In this document: piece after piece, positions 1 through 11,012 of the stretch | Numbering within the stretch: the first letter of the stretch is position 1 | How the letters are laid out: each line of letters begins with the position of its first letter | Origin: Lingula anatina | Taxonomy: Eukaryota; Brachiopoda; Lingulata; Lingulida; Lingulidae | NCBI RefSeq assembly: GCF_001039355.2 | Contig: NW_019775369.1 | Span: 340,959-396,835, forward strand | DNA length: 55,877 nucleotides | Reading direction: 5' to 3' | Made by a program: the position numbers and the translations under genes | The notes under the pieces: model-generated | What the model was told of the DNA's origin: nothing | Databases searched by the model: none | Seen by the model: the letters and a program-made list of their open reading frames with translations, nothing else

Positions 1-980
1 ATGTATATTATCAAGTTGAACAATAAAATGCATTCTTTCTGAACCCCACCTCTTTTCTTAATTATCGTGCAAAAGGCAAATTCACAAAGACTTGTAACCA
101 GACACCAAACGAAAGATTCATAAAATGTTTTGCAAATATTTTCAGTTTTGTTATGTATTGCAGTCGCCCGGATTACTGGGGCACACACAACGTCTAGAAA
201 TGCACAAACTGTGGACATTGCGCGAGAAATAAACACTTCATATAAGATAAAAACAAATTTATTTCTGCACATAAGTGAAAACAACGGGACAATTGCAAAA
301 TACATAAATCTATTACATGCGTTTGTGTGTAATAACTTTATACAGACTGTCTCTAGGAGTATTCTGTAGAAACTCTATCGTGTCTTATTTAATTACACAA
401 TTACTACGGGTGTGTAGTGTGGTAAAGTCAAGTCTCCAATTTTTATAATTTATAATCATCTTACAAAGTATTACCTCTCCCTAACATAAAAACACACTGC
501 ATAAAAAATAAAAATATTAAATAAAGGCCCTTCAACAAGAGTTATGATAGCCATCTTAACACGATTTTTATTCAATGACTAATAAACTAAAATACACAAT
601 TATAATAATAAAATATAAATAGCTTAATCTCAAAACTAACATTTAATTTATAAAGACTCGTATTTTTGCTTTGACATTATGTATATGAATTTTTCTACTT
701 GCACAATTGTATTTTATTGTATTGATTTCGATTTGTAACATTTGCGTTATTATAATCAATAATTATAACACTGGGTGCACGTGTACATGCATTTCTCTAT
801 ACATTTGGTCGAACATCAGTTTTTACATGTACCACAACTTCTATCTAGTCCATGCAATAAAAACATATTCTGGCACGAAGCGGTGTAACAGTATCCTGAG
901 TGTCAAGGCACAGTAAAAGTTAGCTTGTTAAATATTAAAATATACCTTGTGATGGGGTCACTTTTACGAGCCCTGAGGAA
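1..980. other. A+T-rich non-coding stretch
   Basis: Very A+T-rich sequence with short open frames only (the longest about 79 codons without an ATG start). I recognise no protein, RNA gene or repeat family here. It lies downstream of the minus-strand chitin synthase. Confidence 0.4.
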
Positions 981-991
981 CAGCGGCCATG

Positions 992-1117
992 TTAGGCTCT
1001 GTTCACATGAAAATCTATTTTCTAAAAATCTAAAAATCTATTTTCGTATCTTGTGATCACAGTCTGTGCCCTGAATACCCCGCGGTGCAATTACTGGCGG
1101 GGCGAGCGAGTTACTTC
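992..1117. mobile_element. Half copy of foldback MITE (same family as 8737-8999)
   Basis: This stretch matches the left arm of the foldback element at 8737-8999. Shared blocks include the start TTAGGCT..TTCACATG, repeated TCTATTTTCT tracts, TGATCACRGTCTGTGCCCTG and the CCGCGG..AATTACTGGC block near the arm tip. The partner arm is missing; a different palindromic element begins about 10 bases downstream, so the copy looks truncated or interrupted. Confidence 0.6.
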
Positions 1118-1126
1118 CAAAGCTGT

Positions 1127-1340
1127 AATTAATTCTCGGCTGCGCTCGGAGGAGATTCTGATACCTTGACGCATGCGCAGTAGGAAGTTACTCCAACTTG
1201 TTTTGCACTACCACTAGCCATATTACGCGTCTGTATGCTTGAGTCGTCACAACTCAACTGATGAACTTCACAGCTTAGAGATACTACTGCGCATGCGTCA
1301 AGGTATCAGAATCTCCTCCGAGCGCAGCCGAGAATTAATT
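1127..1340. mobile_element. MITE with perfect 56-bp terminal inverted repeats
   Basis: Bases 1127-1182 and 1285-1340 are exact reverse complements over all 56 positions by my base-by-base comparison. The arms begin AATTAATTCTCGG and end GCATGCGCAGTA, around a spacer of about 102 bases. No coding sequence is inside. Perfect arm identity suggests recent mobility or gene conversion. The superfamily cannot be assigned. Confidence 0.75.
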
Positions 1341-1429
1341 GCTGAGTCATCATACAATGGCATGCATTACAAAACCCTGGTTCTAAGTACTTGAGACATT
1401 TTCTACTACCAATGCGGCGTGGTGAAATG

Positions 1430-1530
1430 AAATGTCCGCCCGGCTGACAGCTATTTAGCGTGAACCCCCAGGGAGTTAGGTCGATCCAATGTAGGTCGAT
1501 CTAATCTATGAGAATGGGGTGTTAGTCTCG
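1430..1530. repeat. Dispersed repeat 'C' (CGGCTGACAG..AGGTCGATCTAATC)
   Basis: A block of about 100 bases (GGCTGACAGCTATTTAGCG, GGGAGTTAGGTCGATC, GAATGGGGT) also occurs at 23070-23155 in the same orientation and at 23510-23600 inverted. It is a terminal part of the palindromic family described at 22974-23704. Confidence 0.6.
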
Positions 1531-1703
1531 CGATTAAGACACTGCCATGGAGACTTAACACGCTTTGCAAGAGAAATAAATTAAAACGAGTTAATTATCT
1601 TTACAAATTACGAAGTTGAGTAATATGGCTTCACCAAAGGCGGCAGGCGGCAGTGAAAGAATACCCCCCCCCCTTCTGTCCATATCAAAGAAGATGACGA
1701 CTC

Positions 1704-2927
1704 CTATCTCTTAATCCATATAGCTCTCCCTCTGGCGTTCTCCTCGTCTGTCCGTAGAGCTGCCCGAACAGTGAAAGATTGTATCTTGCACGCCACCATG
1801 GACAACACTTGAATAATGCCTACAGCGACAAAAACACCACATGTCCACGTGAACACCTCTGAGCCGCTTGTCTTTTTAGTTACCACTGCCGCTATTAACC
1901 ACGTGATGTTTATTGCCATGACAACCGGTAACAGGATGCTACGTAATTTACCCAAGTCTTTTCCAATCTCGTCCCCACTCAATCCGAACTCGGTTGAGGT
2001 CCCAATAACTGTGTTGCGTAATGTTTCCCAGAATTCCGTTTCGTTATCGGACAACTGTTTTAAATATTGTACATGACAAGAGCACGTGACCTCGACTTCT
2101 TCTTTCATGTCAACTTTTTCTTCATTTTTGGTGTCCCAGTCGATCTTTTCTGACTCGGGGCGTTTCAATGGACAGATGGTGGGGACATCTCGCGGCCGGT
2201 TCTAAAACGAAATAAAGTTACGTAGAATACATTAAAGGTACATATGAACCGAGGATCGGTGGAGAGTGGATTCCCATTAACACATATAAACCACTTCTAT
2301 AAGTTTCTTATACGACTCAATTCAATTTGACATGCGAAGGGATAAACTGAACAGATCGCTCAATCAGCTGTTAAAGAGCTTTAGACTGCTCCTTTCTTTA
2401 AATTTTTGGTCAAAAATTTAACCTACTTTTGTGACCTACTTTTCTGCCCATTGACATACAGCATAGAATGCTAGCAGAAAAATTCGTTCAAACTTCATTT
2501 TCAGGTGAAATTATACAATGCCTTTTGGTAATTCTCTTAAATATACTACTTGAAATTATATGCTGGTATTTGGATGGCTTTTGTGGCCAAAAATTGACTC
2601 TGTATGCATCTTTAATACTCAGATTGCACGTGTTTCATTTAATGGTATAACGGAAAAAATATCACAAAAGTCAGTAAATCTATAAACATAATATCAAGAC
2701 TTGACCAAAACTTTCACAAAAAATATATACAACGTTGAACTGAAATGCTCTCATTCCAAGAACAGCCGAGTCAATGTTTTAAATCAATATTTTATCATCT
2801 ATACTCAAAGAGACCTAGTGTACAAGCCAGTAGTTAAATGGACGGTTGGTTTTTGTTTTAACACCAAAATGCCGGTCTCTTTCAATTACCATTATTATTA
2901 TTATTATAATGGTAACAATACCATTAC

Positions 2928-2973
<46 letters not shown>

Positions 2974-3101
2974 GTTATTATTATTATTATTGTTGTTGTT
3001 GTTGTCGTTATAATTATTAATTAGTAAAACAAACTAATGTAATAATAATAATAATAATGATTATTAAAATAAAAACATTGATTATAATTATTATTATTAT
3101 T

Positions 3102-3137
<36 letters not shown>

Positions 3138-3183
3138 GCTGCTGACGTTATTATTATTAATTAGTAAAATAAACCAGTGTAAC

Positions 3184-3230
<47 letters not shown>

Positions 3231-3257
3231 CGATGATGATTGAAATAAAAACATAAA

Positions 3258-3296
<39 letters not shown>

Positions 3297-6200
3297 TGGA
3301 CCTCTCACCTGTTCTCGCGTACCCCAACTTTGGTCGGCCATGTTGCAATACATGTAAATCGGCAGCAGTATCTGCAAGGCCGGAAGAAGACTAAAATGAG
3401 GAATGGCTCGCAGTATGACGGACCAATGGTCCGGGTGCAACAATACCGAAAACAGGAACGGACTCAGAAAGATAAGGATGTTGATCCAATGCACTGGCAT
3501 CTGTCCTATTTGCGGTGTTTTGTTGTGATTTCTCATAATTTGGTCCACTTGTCGCCATGTTTTGTTGATATTTTGCCCAGTGCTGTTGTCATTCTGCCCA
3601 CTTTGATAATCAGCTAAAATAAAATATAATATACCTGTATCCGTTTACTGTCGATAAGGAAAAAATTCAATAACATTAAAGCAATAATAACTGTTCCTTT
3701 GACATTCAAAATTCCGCATGAAATACATTGTAAACAACGCATGAAAATATATTCTATTGTATTTTACCACTAAAACGGCCGTTATTGTAGTAAAACTAAA
3801 ATCTGTGCTTGTCAATAGGGCTTTCGAAGCTTTCATCAAGGCATTCGTTGCTAATGACGTAATGGTGTCACGCGGATTCTCGCGTTCATTCGAGACCAAA
3901 ATAACATATGGCGCCAAACGCATTAATGCGGACGCAGACGTAAGTTGCGAGATTTTGTACAGTGCGTCGGATAACAAAAAGCCCAGAACGGCACACATTG
4001 TGGATATTAATGTATTTTTAACAAAAAGACGAATATATCTCATGAATCTTATATAGTGTTGTTGTTGTCTGCTTTTCCCTCGGTTTTAAGTAGGTCAACA
4101 GTGACTATGCGATGTCAGAGAGAGCTCCGTCAGTTAAAATCTCTTAAGAGATTTTAACAAAAAACCGTACGTTTAGGAAAAAAACCCTGGATTAACTTTG
4201 AATGCAGGAATGGGGTCGCTGACCATTGGTAAGTACGGGAAAATTGCCGTTTACTCCAGGAAAATCCAATTTTTGGCCAAAATGAAGAGTTATTATGACT
4301 TTAAGCACTTGAATTTAAGATTATGCAAATGATATGAATATTTTATTAAAGATAATTATATTCAGTCCTTTTTGATAAAGTTTTCTCCTTTAGATCATTA
4401 AATAGTTAACATGCATCTGTCACATGGGGAGTTACATAACATTGACTTTTGTGCACAAAAATATGCTCACCTGCAAAACTCCCGCCATGAATATCGAAGG
4501 CCATTTCCACGGCGAGACACACAAAGATGAGTGAGATGAAGACTACAAGGAATGTGGTGGCCCGAATCTGCACAGAGCACCTTTGTCTGGTCACCAAACA
4601 CAGCACGCCATAGCCAGTGCACACTGTCATCGCACATATTACACCAACTGTCACGTCTATCCCCTGAGCATCTAGACCAAGAGCCATTTGGAACATGAAA
4701 AACGCTGGACAAATGATTCTTAGCAGTAGCACTGTGAGTGAATAGCCCAAAAAGAAGACATTGAAGTTGGAGTTGGCATCCGCCAGCGTCAGGTATCTTG
4801 CAATAGACAACACAGTGTTGCTTAAAGTGGAGAGGTCCTAGCGCTTTCTTTGAGCGAAGAACTCGTCGTTCGACTCCGGGCAGAAGGTTTTGTTGGTGGA
4901 GGTTTCATTGTAGCCCACTTCCCAGCCTTTGCTCATCATTAAAAGCGACATCCAGCGGTCTTCACCTGAAAAACAAGGAAAACTCATGAATAAAAAGCCA
5001 ACAATGCCCCTCATACCTTCATATAATAAATAAAAAAGAATATCCAGGAGCTCAAGAGTGTTCACACAATAACCATATACCCCATCCAAAGCTGTTTTGT
5101 GGACTGTGACCTCTGAACCCATTTCCGAGCTGCAATTTTCTCTTTGTTCCGCTTCTTCTACAATCTTAATGTTCTCTCCATAACTGAAGCTTGGACTTAC
5201 CACCGAGCTTCTAATGTCTGTGATTTTGGCAACGGATTTGGATTAAATGAGTCTGATGAAATAGCGTAAAAGTATTGAGCTTCCATGGGCAATTAAAGTT
5301 TTGCTATACAAAGATCTAAGTCACTGTGTGCGACTTTAAACCAACTGTGAGGAATCATTTTTTGAAATATGTATCAATGCTACTACTCATTTCCCCATAG
5401 TGCAATGACACTGCCAACCTTGATATTGACAAATTTATAATCATCACATCACCCGTCCCCGCCCCCCCCCCCACCCCACCACACACACACACACACATTA
5501 TCTGCTCTCAGTTTGGGTAAAAAAACTAGGCAGGTCCCCAGTTGATAGGTGGGAATATACCGTAGAAGAAAATGAAATACGGCATACCAAATATAACTAA
5601 ATAACGAATGGATGAATAAATAGATATTATAATAAATTAAAATGAAAATAATTAGCATTATCACTCTTATTTCAAAGAAATTCAATAAAGATCGCCTTTT
5701 TAATCAAAAGTGCACATATTCGGTGCTAACACTAATTGATAACAATGAACTATTCACAAACCCATATCCTTCAGAAGGCTTTCGTAGCCGGAAGTGACGT
5801 GTGAGCTGTATTCATCCATGATGTCATGTAGTGCCGCCGCCCGGCAGAGGGAGAAACAGCCTGGAGCGCAAAGTACAGAAGCCAGTGTGTATTCCGTCGA
5901 CTTGCCCCACCAGTGAGCTACAAAGTGAAAGTAAACATCCTAATTTTTAAAGTCTTATATCCACTGTGAGGAAACATAAACGTGTTCAAGGTAGTTAAAG
6001 TTTAGTTACAGTTTAGTTAAAGTAATTTACGTACTGATTTTCAATGCCATATATTCACTATGAGTAACCAGTAACGTGTGCAAGGACGTCAAAGTAAACG
6101 TCCTGATTTTCAAAGCCTTATGTCCACTACGAATAACCAGAAGCGTGTGCAAGGCAGTAAAATACATGCCCTGTTTTACTCACTATGAATAAGCAAAAAA

Positions 6201-6792
6201 CAGTCACCAGAACTGCACAAATTTGTAAAATGTTACCGTTCCAACTTCAACTCATTCATTCCACGTGAAATTGTTAACGCGCTATTTACTTTGACAATCA
6301 TCTGCCTGGATGAGAAATTCATACACCTTCTTGCCAGACTAAGAAAAACTTTTATCAATTTAGCAAAGAAGCAGAATACATCAATTGTTCCAAAATGTGG
6401 GCTATCCAGCCTTATCAGTTAGGTGTCTCCCAGACAACCGTTGGAAACTTACAAGATAGAAAACCATTTTGAGGTCTAATAATGCAATTTAAGTATCTTT
6501 ATGGGGATACAAATTTAACGAATAATTGGTTTGACGCTAAAATAATAAATCTTACTGATAATTCGTTATTTTTCTCGGCGGTTTTGCTAAGCATATAAAC
6601 AATACCTATGCTTTAGGAAATTTAGGTGGAGTTTGCCCGGATATTCTATTTATTTATTTATTTATTTATTTGTTTATTTATTTATTTATCTAACGTATTT
6701 ACTTATTTTTGCTGTATATCGATACGCCTTGCAATGTATATCCTGATGAATTACTGTTCTTTTCCTTTCGCAGAAAAATACACAAAAATCAC

Positions 6793-6839
<47 letters not shown>

Positions 6840-8495
6840 ATTAATTAACTTACCGAATGCGTATTCAAACTGCTGGAACCACACCAATGCACTGGTAGTG
6901 TGTCCTATAGGTTGAGTCAAGCCGCAGATAGCTCCCAGACGCCGGTTAAGGTGACACGACCACAGCAATGCCCGGATGTCTTCGGCTGTAAACTCCATGT
7001 CAGCGTCCGTGACTAACACGTAGCCAGTCGGCTCTTTTACTTTCATCGTATCATCCTGGTTTCTCTGGTCACTGCTGCCATTGATAGGAGCTCCAATGTT
7101 TCTGTACCTGAGGACATAATTGAAGTACATGATTTGGCTCCATCGCTTTTTGTTTCGAATTTTCCTTGAATCTTTCAGGTGTACGAATAGCATGCTGGAA
7201 CTGCTTCTACTGCCGTCCAAACGCCACCTGACCTGTACGCCGTAAGGAGTAGGAGACACACTGGAATCGCTGCTACCAAGAGAAAAATACGTCTGAATCA
7301 ACTGAATCAACTGAGACGCATACGGCTTTAAGTGACCGTCACGTGCACCATCGTCCATGACCAGATGCGTTTCCACTTTGACGTCACTTAAAATATCATC
7401 AAGAAGGATGCATTTCAGACTGCATAGATACTTGGTGATTTCTTCCACAGTTTCCTGATACATTGTGGTGCATACATATAATGGCTCTGTGGAGTCTTCT
7501 GCACCTTGCATAAAACTGACATTCCCTTGTTCGAGACTCAGATTAAGAAACAGGAACTGTTCTAGGAATAGAAAGTTGACAGATGTCGACCGGAAGATCT
7601 TCTCGATAGGAAGTAAAAACGTACCGTTTGCTCTGTGGGTAAGCGACCGGTGTGTGCACGCGATAAACCACACAAGGACGCCGATAAAAAAAATCACGAT
7701 TTCTGTTTTATCGGTCAAATAGTACTTTGCCTTTTGCTGATGGTTGTTGACAATAAGGTAGCCAATGAAGAAGCACATCAGAATCACGTGCGAGGCATTG
7801 AAAACCTGATGTTCCAAGCAGAGCTTAGCGCTTGTTGAGAATAATAGAAATGTTGAAGCTGCCACTAAAATCAAAACTGAAACAGTTGTAATGATTTCAA
7901 CATCCACATAACTGAAATCTATATATCCAGTACCAACAGTGACACGGCGATAAACGAGGAGAACACAAAGCTTAGAAAAACTCTCTAATAACACTGTCAT
8001 CTTCTGGTGTTCCTCTTTTTCTTTATTCATTTCCGGAGTTCCACTTTGGGATTTAGACTGCCGTAGATTCCAAAGTAAGGCAATCACACACTTCCCGAAT
8101 ACAAACAGCATAAACTGCTCCCAGGGCAAAGAGGACACAGTTGCCATGACAACTGCCAATGACACCGCTCCAAAGCAACGAAAGCCAAAATAAACCCAGG
8201 AGGACTCTGAGAAAGCAATATAACGGTCACGTATGTTATAGAACCACGATTTTGGTTTAGAGTTTAAGTCTCCCGAATGAATATCAGCTACGTTGCTGTT
8301 TCTGTCCAAGAAATCTAATGCAGATTTAGAGTTGTACTCTGGATCTGCCTTTTTTGTCTGGAAACCAGGGATGGGACCCGGAAGGAGAAGAAGGATATGT
8401 GGCGCCAGGAAGAGGACAGATACTGGCAGGTTGGGTAAAACGTTGGCGACGAGCAACAGCTGCGAGAGCATTTCAAACACGGCATAAAGCATAAT
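1704..8495 (-). CDS. Chitin synthase (family 2 glycosyltransferase), 3' five exons, with an in-frame TAG
   Basis: Membrane enzyme that polymerises GlcNAc from UDP-GlcNAc into chitin. Exons in gene order are 8495-6854, 5917-5762, 4965-4471, 3613-3309 and 2201-1704; all junctions are GT-AG and the phases agree. From the first ATG (8492) the frame covers about 1030 codons. Seen in order: hydrophobic N-terminal segments, the donor-binding block (RWSQIMYFNYVL, then VLVTDADMEF with the DxD), FQQFEYAF, CAPGCFSLCR, GEDRW, the acceptor motif QRKR followed by TAG instead of Trp, a multi-helix membrane region, and SWGTRE followed by a charged segment and two more helices. The family normally has a longer N-terminus, so 5' exons are probably missing beyond the transposon block upstream. 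The stop at 4838-4840 would leave about 640 residues. Identity as chitin synthase is secure; whether the gene is functional is doubtful. Confidence 0.9.
2889..3298. repeat. (ATT)n / (TTG)n / (AAT)n microsatellite cluster
   Basis: Three adjacent trinucleotide tracts separated by a repeated TTATTAATTAGTAAAAY spacer lie in the last intron of the chitin synthase gene, just before the splice donor of exon 4. The spacer duplication shows the cluster grew partly by block duplication. The long Asn/Ile/Leu runs in translation are artefacts of the repeat. Confidence 0.9.
3676..4304. mobile_element. MITE family 1, copy a (TIR TTAAAGnnATAATAACTCTT)
   Basis: The element has inverted ends of about 22 bp (TTAAAGCAATAATAACTGTT at left; the reverse complement of AGAGTTATTATGACTTTAA at right) and lies in a chitin synthase intron. 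It contains the palindrome TTAAAATCTCTTAAGAGATT near 4135-4158. Homologous copies are at about 18235-18712 and 44229-44575. Open frames inside (for example 3645-4043) have the same translation in the 18-kb copy but resemble no protein I know. Confidence 0.65.
4838..4840 (-). other. In-frame TAG at the Trp of the QRRRW-type motif
   Basis: In exon 3 the codons read CAA AGA AAG CGC TAG GAC CTC TCC. Chitin synthases have QRRRW or a close variant here, followed by a segment such as PSTL. The frame continues after the TAG with conserved membrane sequence through the next two exons, so one base change (TGG to TAG) is the simplest explanation. It could be a null allele, a young pseudogene or a base-call error. 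Confidence 0.85.
5925..6195. repeat. Diverged tandem repeat, about 3 units of ~100 bp
   Basis: Units share GTAAACRTCCT-ATTTT-AA-GYCTTATRTCCACT..GA..AACC and CGTGTGCAAGG. It starts beside the acceptor of chitin synthase exon 2 and lies in the intron. Confidence 0.5.
6643..6840. repeat. (TTTA)n and (TTA)n microsatellites
   Basis: A TTTA tract at about 6643-6690 and a TTA tract at about 6794-6836 lie in the chitin synthase intron immediately after the exon 1 splice donor. Confidence 0.85.
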
Positions 8496-8736
8496 CTGAA
8501 AAATACGTGAAACGTTACAGCTATATCATGCGTTTGCAACGCGTGTTAGATCTATATAGATAAATTAACCCTGAACATTTTAATACTTCCCTTAGTGGCC
8601 AATGTATCCAATAACCAAAAACTATTTAAAAATTCGATCCAAATTTAAGTTCTAAATTTTTTTTTTTTTTACCTGACGAGTCACTCGAATACAGAAATGA
8701 AGACTAGCCAATTTTACTGAAGACGGTAAGAATGAT

Positions 8737-8999
8737 TTAGGCTTCATTCACATGCAATGTCTATTTTCTAAATTCTATTTTCTATTCGCGGTAGGGCTTA
8801 TGATCACGGTCTGTGCCCTGAATATCCCGCGGCGTAATTACTGGCAGCACGAGCCAGTTACTATAAGTTACTTTAAGTAACTGGCTCGCGCTGCCAGTAA
8901 TTACGCCCCGGGATATTCAGGGCACAGACCATGATCATAAGATACCGCGAATAGAAAATAGAATTTAGAAAATAGGCATTGCATGTGAATGAAGCCTAA
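8737..8999. mobile_element. Foldback MITE with ~125-bp arms
   Basis: An almost continuous palindrome. TTAGGCTTCATTCACATGCAATG at the left is matched by its reverse complement at the right, and the arms converge on AGTTACT..AAGTAACT at about 8868-8882. A few mismatches and a small indel separate the arms. There is no coding sequence. It sits just upstream of the first recognisable chitin synthase exon. Confidence 0.75.
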
Positions 9000-9104
9000 G
9001 ATTAGAACCCAAAGACGGGTTTATAGATCGTTATTGCTGAAATTTCCGAAATCATTTCTGTTATAATTCAAATCCAGGACGCATATATGTGACAATTTAG
9101 CTCA

Positions 9105-9219
9105 AAGATCGCATTCAGAACAGCGGACTAACAGATCCGCTGATCAAATATGGCCGACCCTCTTGAATGCTTGTTGCGTAATCCCCACGGGGAATCTATT
9201 CAGTGTCTAAGCGGGAATT
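9105..9219. mobile_element. Truncated MITE half (GCATTCAGAACAGCGGACT..)
   Basis: Resembles one arm of the short foldback elements at 22474-22650 (shared CGCATTCAG, GCGGACTAA, CAAATATGG, CTGATAGATTCCC-like block). It ends at the single n at 9220, a contig junction, so no LTR of the adjacent BEL element is seen on this side. Confidence 0.5.
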
Positions 9220-9220
9220 N

Positions 9221-11012
9221 CACGACCCATGCGCCACTCACAACGCGGCAAATTTTCCTCTCGAATAATAACTACATCGCCGATCGCTAGATTTCGACGA
9301 TGTTTCATCCATTTTGTACGACTTTGCAAATTCAGTAGAAACTCTCTTTTCCATCTTGCCCAGAACACACTCGCAAGGTACTGTACTCGTCGCCAACGTT
9401 TGCGAAGATACACATCTTCTCTCTGGAATACACCTGGTGGCGGAACGGTAACCCGTGATCTGAGCGTCAAAATGTGATTCGGAGTTAGAGAATCTTCATC
9501 ACGCGGATCCATGGAGACTGTCGTCAGTGGTCTCGAGTTGATGATCGCTTCTACTTCACAGAGAAGAGTGTGAAAGGAGTCGGTGTCGAGCTGGGTTCCA
9601 TGTTCTTGTAAAAGACCCGTGAGAACTTTCCTAACAGACCGTATCATGCGTTCCCATGACCCACCCATGTTACTTGCTGCAGGAGGGTTAAAATGCCAAT
9701 CAATGCCTACTCGACACATATTATCTTGAATGACATCATGTTTCATGTTCTGAAGAGCCTGTTCAAGTTCTTTGTGAGCTCCAACAAAATTTGTTCCGTT
9801 GTCGCTCCACAACTCTCTAACATTTCCTCGGCGCGCAATGAATCTTCGAAGCACGTTAAGGAAAGTGTCCGTTTCAAGGTTCATGGCAACTTCTATGTGT
9901 ACTGCCCGACTAGACAAGCAAGTAAAGAGTACCCCGTATCGTTTGACTTCTTTCCTTCCGTCTTTTACGACAAAGGGTCCAAAACAGTCCACTCCTGATC
10001 TGCTAAACGGAGAAAGCGTTTCATCTACTCTACAACTAGGTAAATTGGCCATTCTCTGCTGTTCCACTGGACCAGTGAGACGTCGGCACTTAACACAAGA
10101 AGCCAGCAAAGAACGCACAGCAGCATTTCCACTTATAATCCAATATTTCGTACGAAGGCTTGAGAGCACGTGATTTCGACCTGCATGTCCCAGACGTTCG
10201 TGTTCTTGGCGTATTATTAGGGTAGTAATATGGCCTTTCTTAGGTAGTATGATTGGATGTTTTGCTTCTTCTGGTAGATTTGCTCGCTGTAATCTTCCAC
10301 CCACTCTTAAGATACCATTGTCAACAATTGGATCCAACTTGTAAAGGTTGCTGGTCTTGTTTACTGTCTTTGCCCGGCTCCGTGTTTGATCTGCATCAGC
10401 TGAGGTAAGTTGGGTAATCTCGTCTTTGTAACTGCGCCAATGTAGCCAACGTATGACTGTGGTCTCCGATTGGGCAATATCCTCGGACGTAATCACCGGA
10501 GAGAAACTCATCTTAGACTTCTCTCTTTTGCACAACCACTGAACAAATTTTCCGTAGATAGCAACTGCTTTGCACAATTTATACCAACTTGAGTAGTGAT
10601 TCACAAGCTGAAAGAAAGAATCTTCGTCACTGCTCAATGCAAAACACGCTATACGTTGAACCTCGTCATCAGAATCTGCTTGGTCTTGCGTCTGAGAATT
10701 TAGTGGGCTTGCCGGCCATGTATCTTCCTCGGTATACAGAAACTCGGGACCAGTCAACCACCTTGCACTGTCACTCAACTCATCCGCTGATAAACCTCTA
10801 GAGGCTTCGTCTGCACTATTATTTGATGACGGAACGTAAAGCCACTGCTCTACACTGGAAAAATCGCGTATCAGTTGAATTCTATTTGCCACAAACACTG
10901 GGAATCGCTTCTTCTCATTGGCTATGTAGCGAAGTACAGTAGTGGAGTCGGTATGGTAAAACACTTTCAAGTCTTCCTCAATTTCTCTCTCTATCATTTT
11001 GGCTAGTCGCAC
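9221..11012 (-). CDS. BEL/Pao RNase H end, integrase and C-terminal domain, copy B
   Basis: About 597 codons, open from just after the TAA at 11013. Contains the RNase H tail, the integrase zinc-binding HHCC region (HERLGHAGRNH..CVKCRR), the DDE core with GVDCFGPF, LWSDNGTNFVG and GGSWERMIRS, then the DUF5641-like C-terminal region. It is cut by the n at 9220 before a natural stop. The integrase would insert the cDNA copy. Confidence 0.88.

Noticed and set aside
3021-3548. Long minus-strand frame rich in Ile, Leu and Asn after the SWGTRE motif
   Set aside because: Only the part before 3309 is chitin synthase exon 4; the rest is read-through into the trinucleotide microsatellites after a clear splice donor.
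3645-4043. 132-codon minus-strand frame as a chitin synthase exon
   Set aside because: It lies within MITE family 1 and recurs at 18.4-18.7 kb away from the gene; the real next exon (3613-3309) joins exon 3 in phase without it.
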